A DNA stretch of 64,000 nucleotides from contig CANPYT010000005.1 in assembly GCA_947588705.1 (NCBI GenBank), positions 1 through 64,000 on the forward strand, in the 5' to 3' direction. A model generated the notes under the pieces. It was not told the origin of the DNA. It saw only the letters and a list, made by a program, of their open reading frames with translations, and did no database searches. Below are positions 32,876-41,719 of the stretch, piece after piece (position 1 is the first letter of the stretch; each line of letters begins with the position of its first letter). A program made the translations under genes and the position numbers. This DNA is from an uncultured Acetatifactor sp. (GTDB lineage Bacteria > Bacillota > Clostridia > Lachnospirales > Lachnospiraceae).

Positions 32876-35008
32876 ATGAGAGACAGGAAAGAAGCCCGGA
32901 GGCGGGCGAAAGAATTGGTGGCAAAGATGACCCTGGAGGAGAAGGCGGAGCAGCTGAAATATGACGCGCCTGCCATCCCACGGCTTGGGGTGCCGGCGTA
33001 CAACTGGTGGAACGAGGCGCTTCACGGGGTGGCCAGGGCCGGCGTGGCGACGGTGTTCCCCCAGGCGATCGGCATGGCGGCCGCCTTTGACACGGATCTG
33101 ATGAAGGAGACCGGAGATGTGATCGCCACGGAGGGCCGGGCCAAGTACAACGAGTACAGCAGGCAGGGCGACAGGGATATCTACAAGGGGATGACCTTCT
33201 GGTCTCCCAACGTGAACATTTTCCGGGATCCGAGATGGGGCAGGGGCCATGAGACCTACGGCGAGGACCCTTACCTCACCGGGGAACTGGGAAAGGCATT
33301 CGTGGATGGCCTGCAGGGCGACGGGGAATATCTGAAATCCGCAGCCTGCGCCAAGCATTTTGCGGTGCACTCCGGGCCGGAGGCGCTGCGCCACAAATTT
33401 GACGCAAAAGCATCCGAAAAGGATATGCGGGAGACTTATCTGCCCGCCTTTGAGAAGCTGGTGAAAGAGGCGGACGTGGAGGCCGTCATGGGAGCTTATA
33501 ACAGGACCAACGGGGAGCCCTGCTGTGGCAGCACTACGCTGATCCAGAAGATCCTGCGGGGAGAGTGGGGGTTTGAGGGGCATTTTGTCTCCGACTGCTG
33601 GGCCATCCGGGATTTCCACACCAATCATATGGTGACGGACACCGCGGAGGAATCCGCCGCCATGGCGCTGAAGGCCGGCTGCGACGTAAACTGCGGCAAC
33701 ACCTACCTGCACCTGTTAAAAGCTTACGAACAGGGGCTGGTCACCGAGGAGGACATCACCCGTTCCGCGGAGCGGCTGTTTACCACCCGGTTCCTGCTGG
33801 GGTTGTTTGACGAGACGGAATATGACGGCATCGGGCTGGACCAGGTGGAGAGCAAAGAGCATCTCGCCCTGGCGGAACGGGCGGCGGCGGAGGCCGTAGT
33901 GCTTTTGAAAAATGACGGCATTCTGCCCCTGAAGAAGGAAAAGCTGAAAGCCATCGGCGTGGTCGGCCCCAACGCAAACAGCCGGTCGGCCCTGATCGGC
34001 AACTATCATGGGACCGCCTCCCGGTACATCACGGTGCTGGAAGGGATCCAGGACGCGGTGGGAGACGATGTCAGAGTCTATTATTCCGAGGGCTGCCATC
34101 TGTTCCGGGATCGGGTGGAAGGGCTGTCCGCGGGCCCGGACCGGGTCAGCGAGGCCCGGATCGTGGCGGAACACAGCGATGTGGTGGTGGTATGCGTGGG
34201 TCTGGACGAGACCCTGGAGGGCGAGGAAGGCGATACCGGCAACAGCTATGCCTCCGGAGACAAGAATGACCTGCTTCTGCCGGAGCCTCAGAGACAGCTG
34301 CTGGAAGCCATGGCGGAGACCGGAAAGCCTGTAGTCCTGATCAACATGACGGGAAGCGCTATGGACCTGCGGTTTGCCCAGGAGCACTGCGCGGCGGTGA
34401 TCCAGGCGTGGTATCCCGGGGCAAGAGGGGGAAAAGTGATCGCGGATATCCTCCTGGGAGCCGTTTCGCCTTCCGGCAAGCTGCCCGTGACCTTCTACCG
34501 GGATACGGAGGCGCTGCCCGCGTTCGAGGACTATTCCATGAAGGGAAGGACATATCGGTATCTCACCCAGGAGCCGCTGTACCCCTTCGGATACGGCCTG
34601 ACTTACGGGGAGATCCAGCTGAAGGGCGTATCCTGCGGCGGGCAGGAGGCGGCAAAGGACAGCCGGATCCTGCTGAAACAGGCGGCGGACTTCACTGTGG
34701 AGGCGGCTCTGGCCAATAGAGGCGCCGTGGCCCAGGAGGAAGTGGTGCAGGTATATGTCAGGGCGGATTCCGAGAATGCAACGCCAAACAGCCGGCTCTG
34801 CGGCTTTGCCCGTGTGGCGCTTTTGCCGGGAGAGGAAAAAAAGGTGACGGTACCTTTGGACAGAGACGCTTTCGCCGTGATCAATGATAAGGGCGAAAAG
34901 CTGGTGGACAGCCATTTCTTTGCGGTCAGCGTGGGATTCGGCCAGCCGGATCAGCGGACCAGGGAGCTTACGGGGAAGGAATGCCTTACGTTTACCGTGG
35001 AATTATAA
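32876..35008 (+). CDS. GH3 beta-glycosidase, probable beta-xylosidase
   Basis: 710 residues. GH3 domain one carries WWNEALHGVARAG, VNIFRDPRWGRGHETYGEDP, and the nucleophile region VSDCWAIRDF with Asp240. The (alpha/beta)6 sandwich and a C-terminal FnIII-like domain follow (PFGYGLTYGEI and on). The ETYGEDP/WWNEALHG pattern is common in the xylosidase/arabinofuranosidase branch, though beta-glucosidase cannot be excluded. No signal peptide. AGGAGG (32863-32868) is 1 base from the ATG at 32870 but 7 bases from the in-frame ATG at 32876, so the latter is preferred. Last gene of the enzyme cluster. Confidence 0.9.
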   Translation: MRDRKEARRRAKELVAKMTLEEKAEQLKYDAPAIPRLGVPAYNWWNEALHGVARAGVATVFPQAIGMAAAFDTDLMKETGDVIATEGRAKYNEYSRQGDRDIYKGMTFWSPNVNIFRDPRWGRGHETYGEDPYLTGELGKAFVDGLQGDGEYLKSAACAKHFAVHSGPEALRHKFDAKASEKDMRETYLPAFEKLVKEADVEAVMGAYNRTNGEPCCGSTTLIQKILRGEWGFEGHFVSDCWAIRDFHTNHMVTDTAEESAAMALKAGCDVNCGNTYLHLLKAYEQGLVTEEDITRSAERLFTTRFLLGLFDETEYDGIGLDQVESKEHLALAERAAAEAVVLLKNDGILPLKKEKLKAIGVVGPNANSRSALIGNYHGTASRYITVLEGIQDAVGDDVRVYYSEGCHLFRDRVEGLSAGPDRVSEARIVAEHSDVVVVCVGLDETLEGEEGDTGNSYASGDKNDLLLPEPQRQLLEAMAETGKPVVLINMTGSAMDLRFAQEHCAAVIQAWYPGARGGKVIADILLGAVSPSGKLPVTFYRDTEALPAFEDYSMKGRTYRYLTQEPLYPFGYGLTYGEIQLKGVSCGGQEAAKDSRILLKQAADFTVEAALANRGAVAQEEVVQVYVRADSENATPNSRLCGFARVALLPGEEKKVTVPLDRDAFAVINDKGEKLVDSHFFAVSVGFGQPDQRTRELTGKECLTFTVEL

Positions 35009-35019
35009 TGTGGGAATAG

Positions 35020-35120
35020 AAATAAATTTCATAGGAATAAATTCCATAGAAAATAGAAATAAGAAATAAATTCCATAGAAATAAATTCCATAGAAATAAA
35101 TTCCGAAATAAATTCCAAAG
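35020..35120 (+). repeat. AT-rich tandem repeat array after the GH3 gene
   Basis: Imperfect copies of a unit close to ATAGAAATAAATTCC run through the intergenic space between the GH3 stop and the convergent LacI gene. Copies such as CATAGAAATAAATTC occur back to back. As with the array at 22350, it starts at the 3' end of a gene. Confidence 0.8.
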
Positions 35121-35128
35121 AGAAAAGA

Positions 35129-36190
35129 TCACTCCGCCGTTTTTTTGGCCGGCCCGGTGGAGCCGCGCAGTATCAGCTCGGAACCGATCAGCTGCAGGGC
35201 GGGCACGGGGGTATCCTGCGTGTCCGCGATGGCAGCGGCCACAAGCATATCGGCAAAATGGCCGTAATCATAGCCGACGCTGGTGAGCCGGGGGTTCATC
35301 ATGTCGCAGATGTTGATATTGTCGAAGCCCACCGCAGAGATATCCTCCGGGATGCGCAGGCCGTGCTCCAAGATAGATTTCATGGCGCCGATCGTGGCAT
35401 AGTCGTTTATTCCCACGACGGCTGTGGGGACGGTGCCCCGGGCGAACAATTCGTTCATCCGGACATATCCTGTCTCATAGTCATAGCCTCCGTAGGTATC
35501 GCAGAACTCGCTGCGGAAGGGGATCTGGTGCCGCGCCAGCAGCTGCTTGTAGCACTGCCTTTTCTCGAAGGAGGACGCGACGCTGCTGTAACCTCCGAGA
35601 ATGGCGATATCCGTATGCCCCAGGGAGATCAGATGATCCATGGTCAGCTCCATGGCCTGGATGGAATTGATGCGGACCTGATGGCAGGAAGTGCCGTCCA
35701 GCTTGCCGGCGATGATAACGGGAACGATGTTGGACACCTGGTTCACTTTCTCCACAAAAGTCTCGTCGGAGGAAAGGTCGTCCACCCGCCCGCCGACCAG
35801 GATTATGGCGCTGACCCGCTGCTCTTCCAGAAGGGCCAGCTGCTCCAGTTCGTTTTCCAGCATACTCAGGGAATTTTCCAGCAGAAGGGAATAGCCCTTT
35901 CTTCTGGCGGCCTGTTCGCAGGCTACAAAAAGATTGGCATAATAATAGTTCCGGACATCCGGCATGATGATGCCGATGGCGCGGCGGTTGGTCTCCGACA
36001 GGCTTCTCGCCAGCGCATTGGGCCGGAAGTCATACTTCTTTATAATATTCTGGACCATCTCACGCTTGTCCTTGCGCACCCCCACGGTATTGGTCAATAC
36101 CCTGGAGACGGTGGAGGGGGAGACCCCGGCTTCTTTGGCGATATCGTAGATCGTGATCCGTTTCCCGTCAGCTGATCTTATGTTTTCCAT
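35129..36190 (-). CDS. LacI-family transcriptional regulator of the glycan locus
   Basis: 353 residues. The N-terminal helix-turn-helix (TIYDIAKEAGVSPSTVSRVLTN) and hinge (RPNALARSL) are canonical, followed by a periplasmic-binding-like sensor domain (IGIIMPDVRNYYYANLF, ISAVGFDNINICDMMNPRLTSV). It sits between the intracellular enzymes and the divergent transporter operon, and two matching palindromes occupy the shared promoter region, one across its own promoter. The likely effector is a sugar or oligosaccharide released from the target glycan. GGGAG precedes the ATG at 36190 on the minus strand. Confidence 0.93.
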   Translation of the reverse strand: MENIRSADGKRITIYDIAKEAGVSPSTVSRVLTNTVGVRKDKREMVQNIIKKYDFRPNALARSLSETNRRAIGIIMPDVRNYYYANLFVACEQAARRKGYSLLLENSLSMLENELEQLALLEEQRVSAIILVGGRVDDLSSDETFVEKVNQVSNIVPVIIAGKLDGTSCHQVRINSIQAMELTMDHLISLGHTDIAILGGYSSVASSFEKRQCYKQLLARHQIPFRSEFCDTYGGYDYETGYVRMNELFARGTVPTAVVGINDYATIGAMKSILEHGLRIPEDISAVGFDNINICDMMNPRLTSVGYDYGHFADMLVAAAIADTQDTPVPALQLIGSELILRGSTGPAKKTAE

Positions 36191-36283
36191 GAATTTTTAC
36201 TCCCGGCGTTTTTTCTGTCGTCGCTGCCCTGCGCCCTGCCACCGGACTGGGATAAGGGGCCGGCTGCCGTCCTGACACACTTC

Positions 36284-36311
36284 ATTATAACAAAACTGAA
36301 ATTTATTTCAA
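36284..36311 (-). promoter_or_regulatory. Promoter of the lacI-type gene
   Basis: On the minus strand TTGAAA (36306-36311) and TATAAT (36284-36289) are 16 bases apart. The spacer and -35 are covered by an operator-like palindrome, consistent with autorepression. Confidence 0.72.
36297..36310. promoter_or_regulatory. LacI-type operator, copy 1
   Basis: TGAAATTTATTTCA is a perfect 14-bp palindrome with the same half-site (TGAAAT) as the copy at 36330-36342. Confidence 0.65.
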
Positions 36312-36329
36312 TATTTGAAACGATTTTTT

Positions 36330-36342
36330 TGAAATTATTTCA
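36330..36342. promoter_or_regulatory. LacI-type operator, copy 2
   Basis: TGAAATTATTTCA is a perfect 13-base dyad. Its centre is about 32-33 bases from that of copy 1, close to three helical turns, which favours cooperative binding on one face of the DNA. Confidence 0.65.
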
Positions 36343-36445
36343 TTCTCTTGACATGGAAGAAGGCAAAATGCACAAGACAGGGGCGAAATATTTGGATAAT
36401 AGTGTCAAAGTCACAAAAAGCCAGGGAAAATCGTGAAAAAACATA

Positions 36446-36474
36446 TTGACAAATTTGTGAAATGTAATTAAGAT
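36446..36474 (+). promoter_or_regulatory. Promoter of the transporter operon
   Basis: TTGACA (36446-36451) and TAAGAT (36469-36474) with 17-base spacing. Transcription should start near 36481, right at the cre site. Confidence 0.75.
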
Positions 36475-36481
36475 AAAAATA

Positions 36482-36495
36482 TGAAATCGGTTGCA
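36482..36495 (+). promoter_or_regulatory. CcpA catabolite-responsive element (cre)
   Basis: TGAAATCGGTTGCA matches the consensus TGWAANCGNTNNCA at every defined position and lies at the predicted transcription start, the classic place for catabolite repression. A poorer copy with two mismatches, TGGACACGGTTTCA, lies at 36516-36529. Confidence 0.85.
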
Positions 36496-36552
36496 GTTTA
36501 GCAAAATACATAGCATGGACACGGTTTCAGAAAACATTAAAGGAGGATAAGA

Positions 36553-38664
36553 GTGAAAATGAGGCGATCTATGAAAAAGAAAGCATTGGCGCTTATCATG
36601 AGCGCGGCGATGGCTGTCTCCATGGCAGCCTGCGGCGGTTCCGATTCAGGTCAGGCTTCCAGCGGCGCCGACTCTTCTGCGGAGCCTTCCGTATCAGAGG
36701 CTCCTGCGTCGGCGACTCCTGCATCTTCGGAGGAAGAAGGTTCCCAGGCGGCGACGGACGGCGAACCTGTAGTGATCCGCTACGGTACCCACTGGGTAAA
36801 CGATCTGGATCCCAACCATGTGGACGACGTCACCGGCGAGTATACCATGGGTGAAGCACAGAGGCAGGCGGCTCTTGTGGCGCTGCAGGCGGTGAAGGAC
36901 CAATACAATGTGGAGATCGAGTTCCTGCAGTATCCCGTGGATGTGCAGACAGACCTGATGACCAGCGTGCTGGCAGGCGATCCCATCTGCGACCTCGCCC
37001 TTATGTGGGCAGGCTGCGAGCCTAACATCTTAAGGCAGAACGTTCTGCAGGACCTGACCCCTTATGTGGAGGAGGGATTGTTTGAAGGTTCTGAGTGGAA
37101 TCTGCAGGATTCCCTGTTTGGCGGTTATTACCTGCTGAACAATGAGATGGGTATGACGTACTTCCCTCTGATCGTGAATCTGACCCTGCTGGAGCAGGTT
37201 CCCGGGCTGCAGGATGAGAACGGCAATACCATTTACCCCATGGACCTGTTTGAGCAGGGCGATTGGACCTGGAGCAAGTTCCAGGAGTACCTGGAGACGA
37301 TCAAGGCTTACTACGCAAATGTGGAAGCCCCCGACGGCGGCGTGTACGAATATGTGCAGGCTTATGAGACGGATCACCGTTACGCGGCGCTGGCTGCCAT
37401 CCATGCAAACGGCGGCGGGATCTTTGACGGCGGCCTTACGGCGGATTCCGACGAGGCCATTGAGGCTGTCCAGTATATCAGCGACCTGATGGATCTTGAG
37501 CTCCTGACGGACTGCGGTCTGTACGATGACAATTATACGCCGGAATGGACCCGGGGCGGCGGCGACTTTGGCCTTGGATGTACGGTGTTTACGGACTGCC
37601 CGAACTGGCTGATCGGCTGGGAGGCGGAGCAGTGCGCTGAGAGAGGCGAGAATATCGGTATCATTCCTTTCCCGAGACCCGACGATATGGCGGCGGACGA
37701 TCCTAATTATATGCAGAGCAACAACGGCGGCAACAGCGTCGGCATCCTGAAAGGCGTCAGCGAAGAGAAGACGAGGCTTGCGATCCAGAGCTACATCCTT
37801 TACTGGAATACCTATTATGAGGCGCTTGGGGGGGTTGATAGTGTAGCGGATTACCAGGAGAAAGCAGCTCTGACAGACCTGGCCAACTACGGCGTGGACA
37901 TTTACAATGAGACTTACGGCGATTCCCTGATCGACTGCTATACCTATATCCTTCAGCATATGAATGTCAACTGGGCAGGCAAGATGGGCCTGTGGGATAA
38001 GCCGATGTGGGAGACCATCCTTGGAGAATCCCTGTACGGCATAAACGGCGCGGCTTCCTATGATGTGGCGATCAAGGCAAGGATCGGCGAGCTGAGCGCA
38101 AGGATCGACACGATCGCGGCGGCTCTGCAGGGCGATTCGATCAATGATACCTACGCGCCTACGCTGACCTCCGAGGCAGCTGTCCTGACGGCAGGTACTG
38201 ATTCCGCTTCCGTAGACTGGACCCAGTACTTCACGGCAGAGGATACGGTTGACGGCGCGATCGCTTTCACCGCGGACAATATCACCGTCAGCGAGGAATT
38301 GGATCTGGCTAAGCCGGGCGAGTATGAGAACGCTGTAAAGCTTGAAGTTTCCGATTCTTCCGGGAACAGCGCAGATACTTCCATTACCGTTACGGTTTAC
38401 AACGCGGACAATACCGCTGCTCCTACCGTAGAGGCAGCCGAAGAGCTTCCGGTCATTGAACTGAACACGGATACCTCCGGGATCGACTGGACCGCATATC
38501 TGGCATCTGCTACCGACGCGGACGGGATCAACGTGAAGAACAGCGTGACAGCGGATCTGTCCAACCTGGATACCACAACGCCCGGAACTTACGATGTGGC
38601 CCTGACAGTGACGGACTACGCGGGAAATACGGCTGAGATCACGGTCAGCGTGACAGTGGAATAA
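36553..38664 (+). CDS. Sugar ABC transporter substrate-binding lipoprotein with C-terminal Ig-like domains
   Basis: 703 residues. A lipoprotein signal ends in MAAC (lipidated Cys27), followed by a Ser/Ala/Glu linker. The binding-protein body spans about 70-530 (extracellular solute-binding family 1 style). Two Ig-like repeats of DUF5011 type (about 535-620 and 625-703) end in similar SGNSADTSITVTVY and AGNTAEITVSVTVE strands and should raise the binding head above the cell wall or bind glycan. AGGAGG (36541-36546) is 6 bases from GTG 36553 and 12 from ATG 36559; either start preserves the signal. First gene of the operon. Confidence 0.88.
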   Translation: MKMRRSMKKKALALIMSAAMAVSMAACGGSDSGQASSGADSSAEPSVSEAPASATPASSEEEGSQAATDGEPVVIRYGTHWVNDLDPNHVDDVTGEYTMGEAQRQAALVALQAVKDQYNVEIEFLQYPVDVQTDLMTSVLAGDPICDLALMWAGCEPNILRQNVLQDLTPYVEEGLFEGSEWNLQDSLFGGYYLLNNEMGMTYFPLIVNLTLLEQVPGLQDENGNTIYPMDLFEQGDWTWSKFQEYLETIKAYYANVEAPDGGVYEYVQAYETDHRYAALAAIHANGGGIFDGGLTADSDEAIEAVQYISDLMDLELLTDCGLYDDNYTPEWTRGGGDFGLGCTVFTDCPNWLIGWEAEQCAERGENIGIIPFPRPDDMAADDPNYMQSNNGGNSVGILKGVSEEKTRLAIQSYILYWNTYYEALGGVDSVADYQEKAALTDLANYGVDIYNETYGDSLIDCYTYILQHMNVNWAGKMGLWDKPMWETILGESLYGINGAASYDVAIKARIGELSARIDTIAAALQGDSINDTYAPTLTSEAAVLTAGTDSASVDWTQYFTAEDTVDGAIAFTADNITVSEELDLAKPGEYENAVKLEVSDSSGNSADTSITVTVYNADNTAAPTVEAAEELPVIELNTDTSGIDWTAYLASATDADGINVKNSVTADLSNLDTTTPGTYDVALTVTDYAGNTAEITVSVTVE

Positions 38665-38687
38665 GCCGGCATCATTATAAGGACAGG

Positions 38688-38722
38688 ATAAGGGCAGGCG
38701 GCGAAAAGCCTCCTGCCCTTAT
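38688..38722 (+). terminator. Partial terminator / attenuating stem after the first binding-protein gene
   Basis: ATAAGGGCAGG and GGC pair with GCC and CCTGCCCTTAT around a GAAAA loop (38688-38722), followed by TTTAA. Because the operon continues, this stem probably lowers read-through and stabilises the upstream mRNA, giving excess binding protein. A second stem, AGCCGC-TT-GCGGCT, follows at 38745-38758. Confidence 0.7.
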
Positions 38723-38787
38723 TTTAACCGCTTGACGGCGAAAAAGCCGCTTGCGGCTGGACGCAGGAACTTGGGAGAGGTAATCTT

Positions 38788-41718
38788 ATGAAATCTGGCA
38801 AAATCAGAAAAATTTCAGTCCGCATTGTGGTGGCTGTGGTGATCCTTTTGCTGGCCTGGGTGATACTGAGAGATGACAATGTGCAGGAAAACAATGCCGT
38901 CCCTCAGCTTGGCCTGGCGGCTTATGAGGAGAGTTATCAGCAGTACCTGACGGAACACGGATATGAGGGGATCCTGTCCGGCCAGGTGATAGAAGTAGAT
39001 CTGTCTGACTACAAGGTCTCTGACGGATCGGTAGCCTATACGGGTGAGCAGGGTATAATGACCGAGGACACAGGAACGATCACATGGAGTTTCCGTGTGC
39101 CGGAGAGCGGCTTTTATAATCTGGAGCTGGGTTATATTACTCTTCCGGGCACGACTTCGGATATGCAGAGAAAGATCTATATCGACGGCGAGATCCCCTA
39201 TGAGGCATGTTCCCAGGTGGTGATCAGCAGATGCTGGACCGACAGTGAGATAAAAGTAAAGAATCACAATGAGATCCGGCCCGAGAGCACAGAGGTGTAT
39301 ACGCAGAGGGAATGGTTCGTCGAGGATTATCAGAGACGGAACAATGAGCCCCTGGTCTTTTATCTCGAGGAAGGCAGCCATACCGTCAGCTTCGAGACCA
39401 TCAAGGAGCCCATGGAATTTACATCCCTGGCTTTCCGCGCCCATGACGGGATCCCCGCTTACGCGGAGGCCATCGGTGCGCTGCGCAGCCAGTACAGCGT
39501 CTATGACGGCGCCGTCCTGATCGGCCAGGCGGAGCGCAGGGAGGGGATCACCACCGATATCCTCAAAAGCTCTTCCTCTATCAACATACAGAAAAACTAT
39601 TCGGACAGTTTGCTGGAGCCCTACCATCCCTATTATATCGTGTACAATACCATTGGCGCCGAGAACTGGTCCCAGCCGGGAGAATCTGTGACCTGGAACG
39701 TGGAGGTGGAACAGGAGGGCCTTTATGAGCTGACCTTCAAGGGCAGGCAGAACACCAACCGGGGCGTGACCAGCTATCGCCGCCTCTATATCAACGGCCA
39801 GGTGCCTTACGAAGAGATGATGGCGGTGGGCTTTTCCTATCATACGGACATGAACCACTACACGGTTGCGGACGGGGACGGAAATCCTTATCTGTTCCAT
39901 CTGCAGGCGGGGAGCAACACCATTACCCTGGAGAATGTAATGGGCCCCATGGGCGGCATCATCACCCGGGTGGAAGAGAGCATGAGGGAGCTGAACCGTC
40001 TGTATCTGGATGTGGTGCAGCTGACGGGCCAGGCGCCGAGCCGATATATTGATTACGAGATCGTGAGGAACATTCCGGAATTTGCGGACAGTATGTCGGA
40101 ACAGGCGGCGGTGCTTTCCGGGATCGTGGACGAGATCGTAGCGATCACCGGTGAAAAGGGCGAGAACACCACGCTGTTGGAAAAGATGGCGGTGGAAGCG
40201 GAGAGGCTGGCGGAAGATCCCGAGGGGGTCATCCGGGAGCTGAACCAGCTGAAAAACAATATTTCCGCGTTGGGGACCTGGCTGGTGAACGTGGCCAATA
40301 TGCCCCTTGAAGTGGATTATCTGGCGCTTTCCGGGGAAGGAAGCGAGCTCCCCAAGGTGAAGGAAGACGGGCTGAAAAGCGCCTGGTACGGGACCGTGCG
40401 TTTCTTCTCCACATTTGTGATCAGGAACAGCCAGATCTCGGAGGATCTGGACGGCGGCGACCATTCCATCAAGGTCTGGCTGGCGTCCTACGGGCGGGAG
40501 CAGGCTCAGATGATCCAGAACATGATCGATGAGGATTTCGCGCCGAACTCGGACATTTCGGTGAACTTACAGCTGATCCCGGTGGATGTGGTGCTCCGGG
40601 CCGCCCTTGCCGGAAACGGCCCCGATGTGGTGATCGGGCTGGGCCAGGGGACCGTGCAGGATTTTGCCATGAGAAACGCGATAACGGACCTGTCGCAGTT
40701 GGAGGGCTTCCGTGAAGCCACGGAGCGGTTTTACCAGAGCAGCCTGGATTCCGCCAGCTTTCAGGGCGGCGTATACGGCATCCCGGAGCAGACGACTTTT
40801 ATGATGCTGTTTACCCGAGACGATATCCTGTCGGAGCTTGGGCTGGAGATCCCGGAGACCTGGACGGAGCTTTTGGAGATGATCCCCGAGCTGCAGAAGA
40901 ACAACTACAATGTATATGTTCCCAATGTGCAGCAGACGGAAAATTCCCTGATCGGCACGTCGATCGACTATAACATGCACCTGTACCAGTCTCTTGTGCT
41001 TCAGAACGGCGGGGACATCTACCTGGGCCAGGGGAAGGATTACGGAGTGGAAAGCGGGCTGGCTTCCGACCAGGCCATGGAGGCATTTAAGGATTACACG
41101 GATTTCTTCACGAGCTACGGGCTGGACGTACAGCTTGACTTTGCGAACCGTTTCCGCACCGGGGAAGTGCCGGTGGGCGTGATCAATTACACCATGTTCA
41201 ACGCTCTGGAGATCTTTGCGCCGGAGATCAAGGGCCAGTGGAGCTTTCATCAGCTGCCCGGCATAGAACGGGAGGACGGGACCATAGACAATACCTTTGT
41301 GGTGGACACGGTGCAGTCTGTGATCATGGCGTCCACGGACGACCTGGACGCTTCCTGGGAGTTTGTGAAATGGTGGACCGGCACGGACACCCAGCTGAAT
41401 TTCGCCAATTCCCTGGAGGCCCTGATGGGCACCAGCGCCAGATATGCCGCAGCGGACCCGGAGGTACTAAAGCAGCTCCCCTGGAGCAACGCGGAGCTTG
41501 ACAGCCTCCTGGGCCAGTTCGAAAATACCACAGGCATTCCCGCGGTACCCGGCAACTATATGACGACCCGTATGGTACAGTACGCGTTCAACGATGTGGT
41601 ATCGGATCACGCAAACCCTAGAGAGACCCTTTATCTGAACATAAAGGACATCAATGAAGAGCTTGACAGAAAGCGTGAAGAGCTGCACTTATCAAGGCTG
41701 GAAGGAAAGGAGGATTAA
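38788..41718 (+). CDS. Giant membrane-anchored binding protein: two carbohydrate-binding-like modules plus a solute-binding domain
   Basis: 976 residues. A single N-terminal membrane segment (about 10-28) with no lipobox cysteine anchors it. Two beta-sandwich modules of similar plan follow, about 90-215 (TITWSFRVPESGFYNLELGYI) and about 285-410 (SVTWNVEVEQEGLYELTFKG), each with an SxxRKIYIDGEIPYE / YRRLYINGQVPYE strand, reminiscent of CBM35-like galactose-binding folds. A helical linker precedes a family-1 solute-binding domain (about 565-960: IKVWLASYGREQAQMIQNMI and GPDVVIGLGQG). Such a fusion of glycan-binding modules to a transporter binding protein is unusual and suggests capture of long oligosaccharides. 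RBS GGAGAGG precedes the ATG. Confidence 0.82.
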   Translation: MKSGKIRKISVRIVVAVVILLLAWVILRDDNVQENNAVPQLGLAAYEESYQQYLTEHGYEGILSGQVIEVDLSDYKVSDGSVAYTGEQGIMTEDTGTITWSFRVPESGFYNLELGYITLPGTTSDMQRKIYIDGEIPYEACSQVVISRCWTDSEIKVKNHNEIRPESTEVYTQREWFVEDYQRRNNEPLVFYLEEGSHTVSFETIKEPMEFTSLAFRAHDGIPAYAEAIGALRSQYSVYDGAVLIGQAERREGITTDILKSSSSINIQKNYSDSLLEPYHPYYIVYNTIGAENWSQPGESVTWNVEVEQEGLYELTFKGRQNTNRGVTSYRRLYINGQVPYEEMMAVGFSYHTDMNHYTVADGDGNPYLFHLQAGSNTITLENVMGPMGGIITRVEESMRELNRLYLDVVQLTGQAPSRYIDYEIVRNIPEFADSMSEQAAVLSGIVDEIVAITGEKGENTTLLEKMAVEAERLAEDPEGVIRELNQLKNNISALGTWLVNVANMPLEVDYLALSGEGSELPKVKEDGLKSAWYGTVRFFSTFVIRNSQISEDLDGGDHSIKVWLASYGREQAQMIQNMIDEDFAPNSDISVNLQLIPVDVVLRAALAGNGPDVVIGLGQGTVQDFAMRNAITDLSQLEGFREATERFYQSSLDSASFQGGVYGIPEQTTFMMLFTRDDILSELGLEIPETWTELLEMIPELQKNNYNVYVPNVQQTENSLIGTSIDYNMHLYQSLVLQNGGDIYLGQGKDYGVESGLASDQAMEAFKDYTDFFTSYGLDVQLDFANRFRTGEVPVGVINYTMFNALEIFAPEIKGQWSFHQLPGIEREDGTIDNTFVVDTVQSVIMASTDDLDASWEFVKWWTGTDTQLNFANSLEALMGTSARYAAADPEVLKQLPWSNAELDSLLGQFENTTGIPAVPGNYMTTRMVQYAFNDVVSDHANPRETLYLNIKDINEELDRKREELHLSRLEGKED

Positions 41719-41719
41719 A

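Noticed and set aside
36348-36353. TTGACA in the divergent lacI/transporter region as the main promoter
   Set aside because: No acceptable -10 lies 16-18 bases downstream. The TTGACA at 36446 has one.
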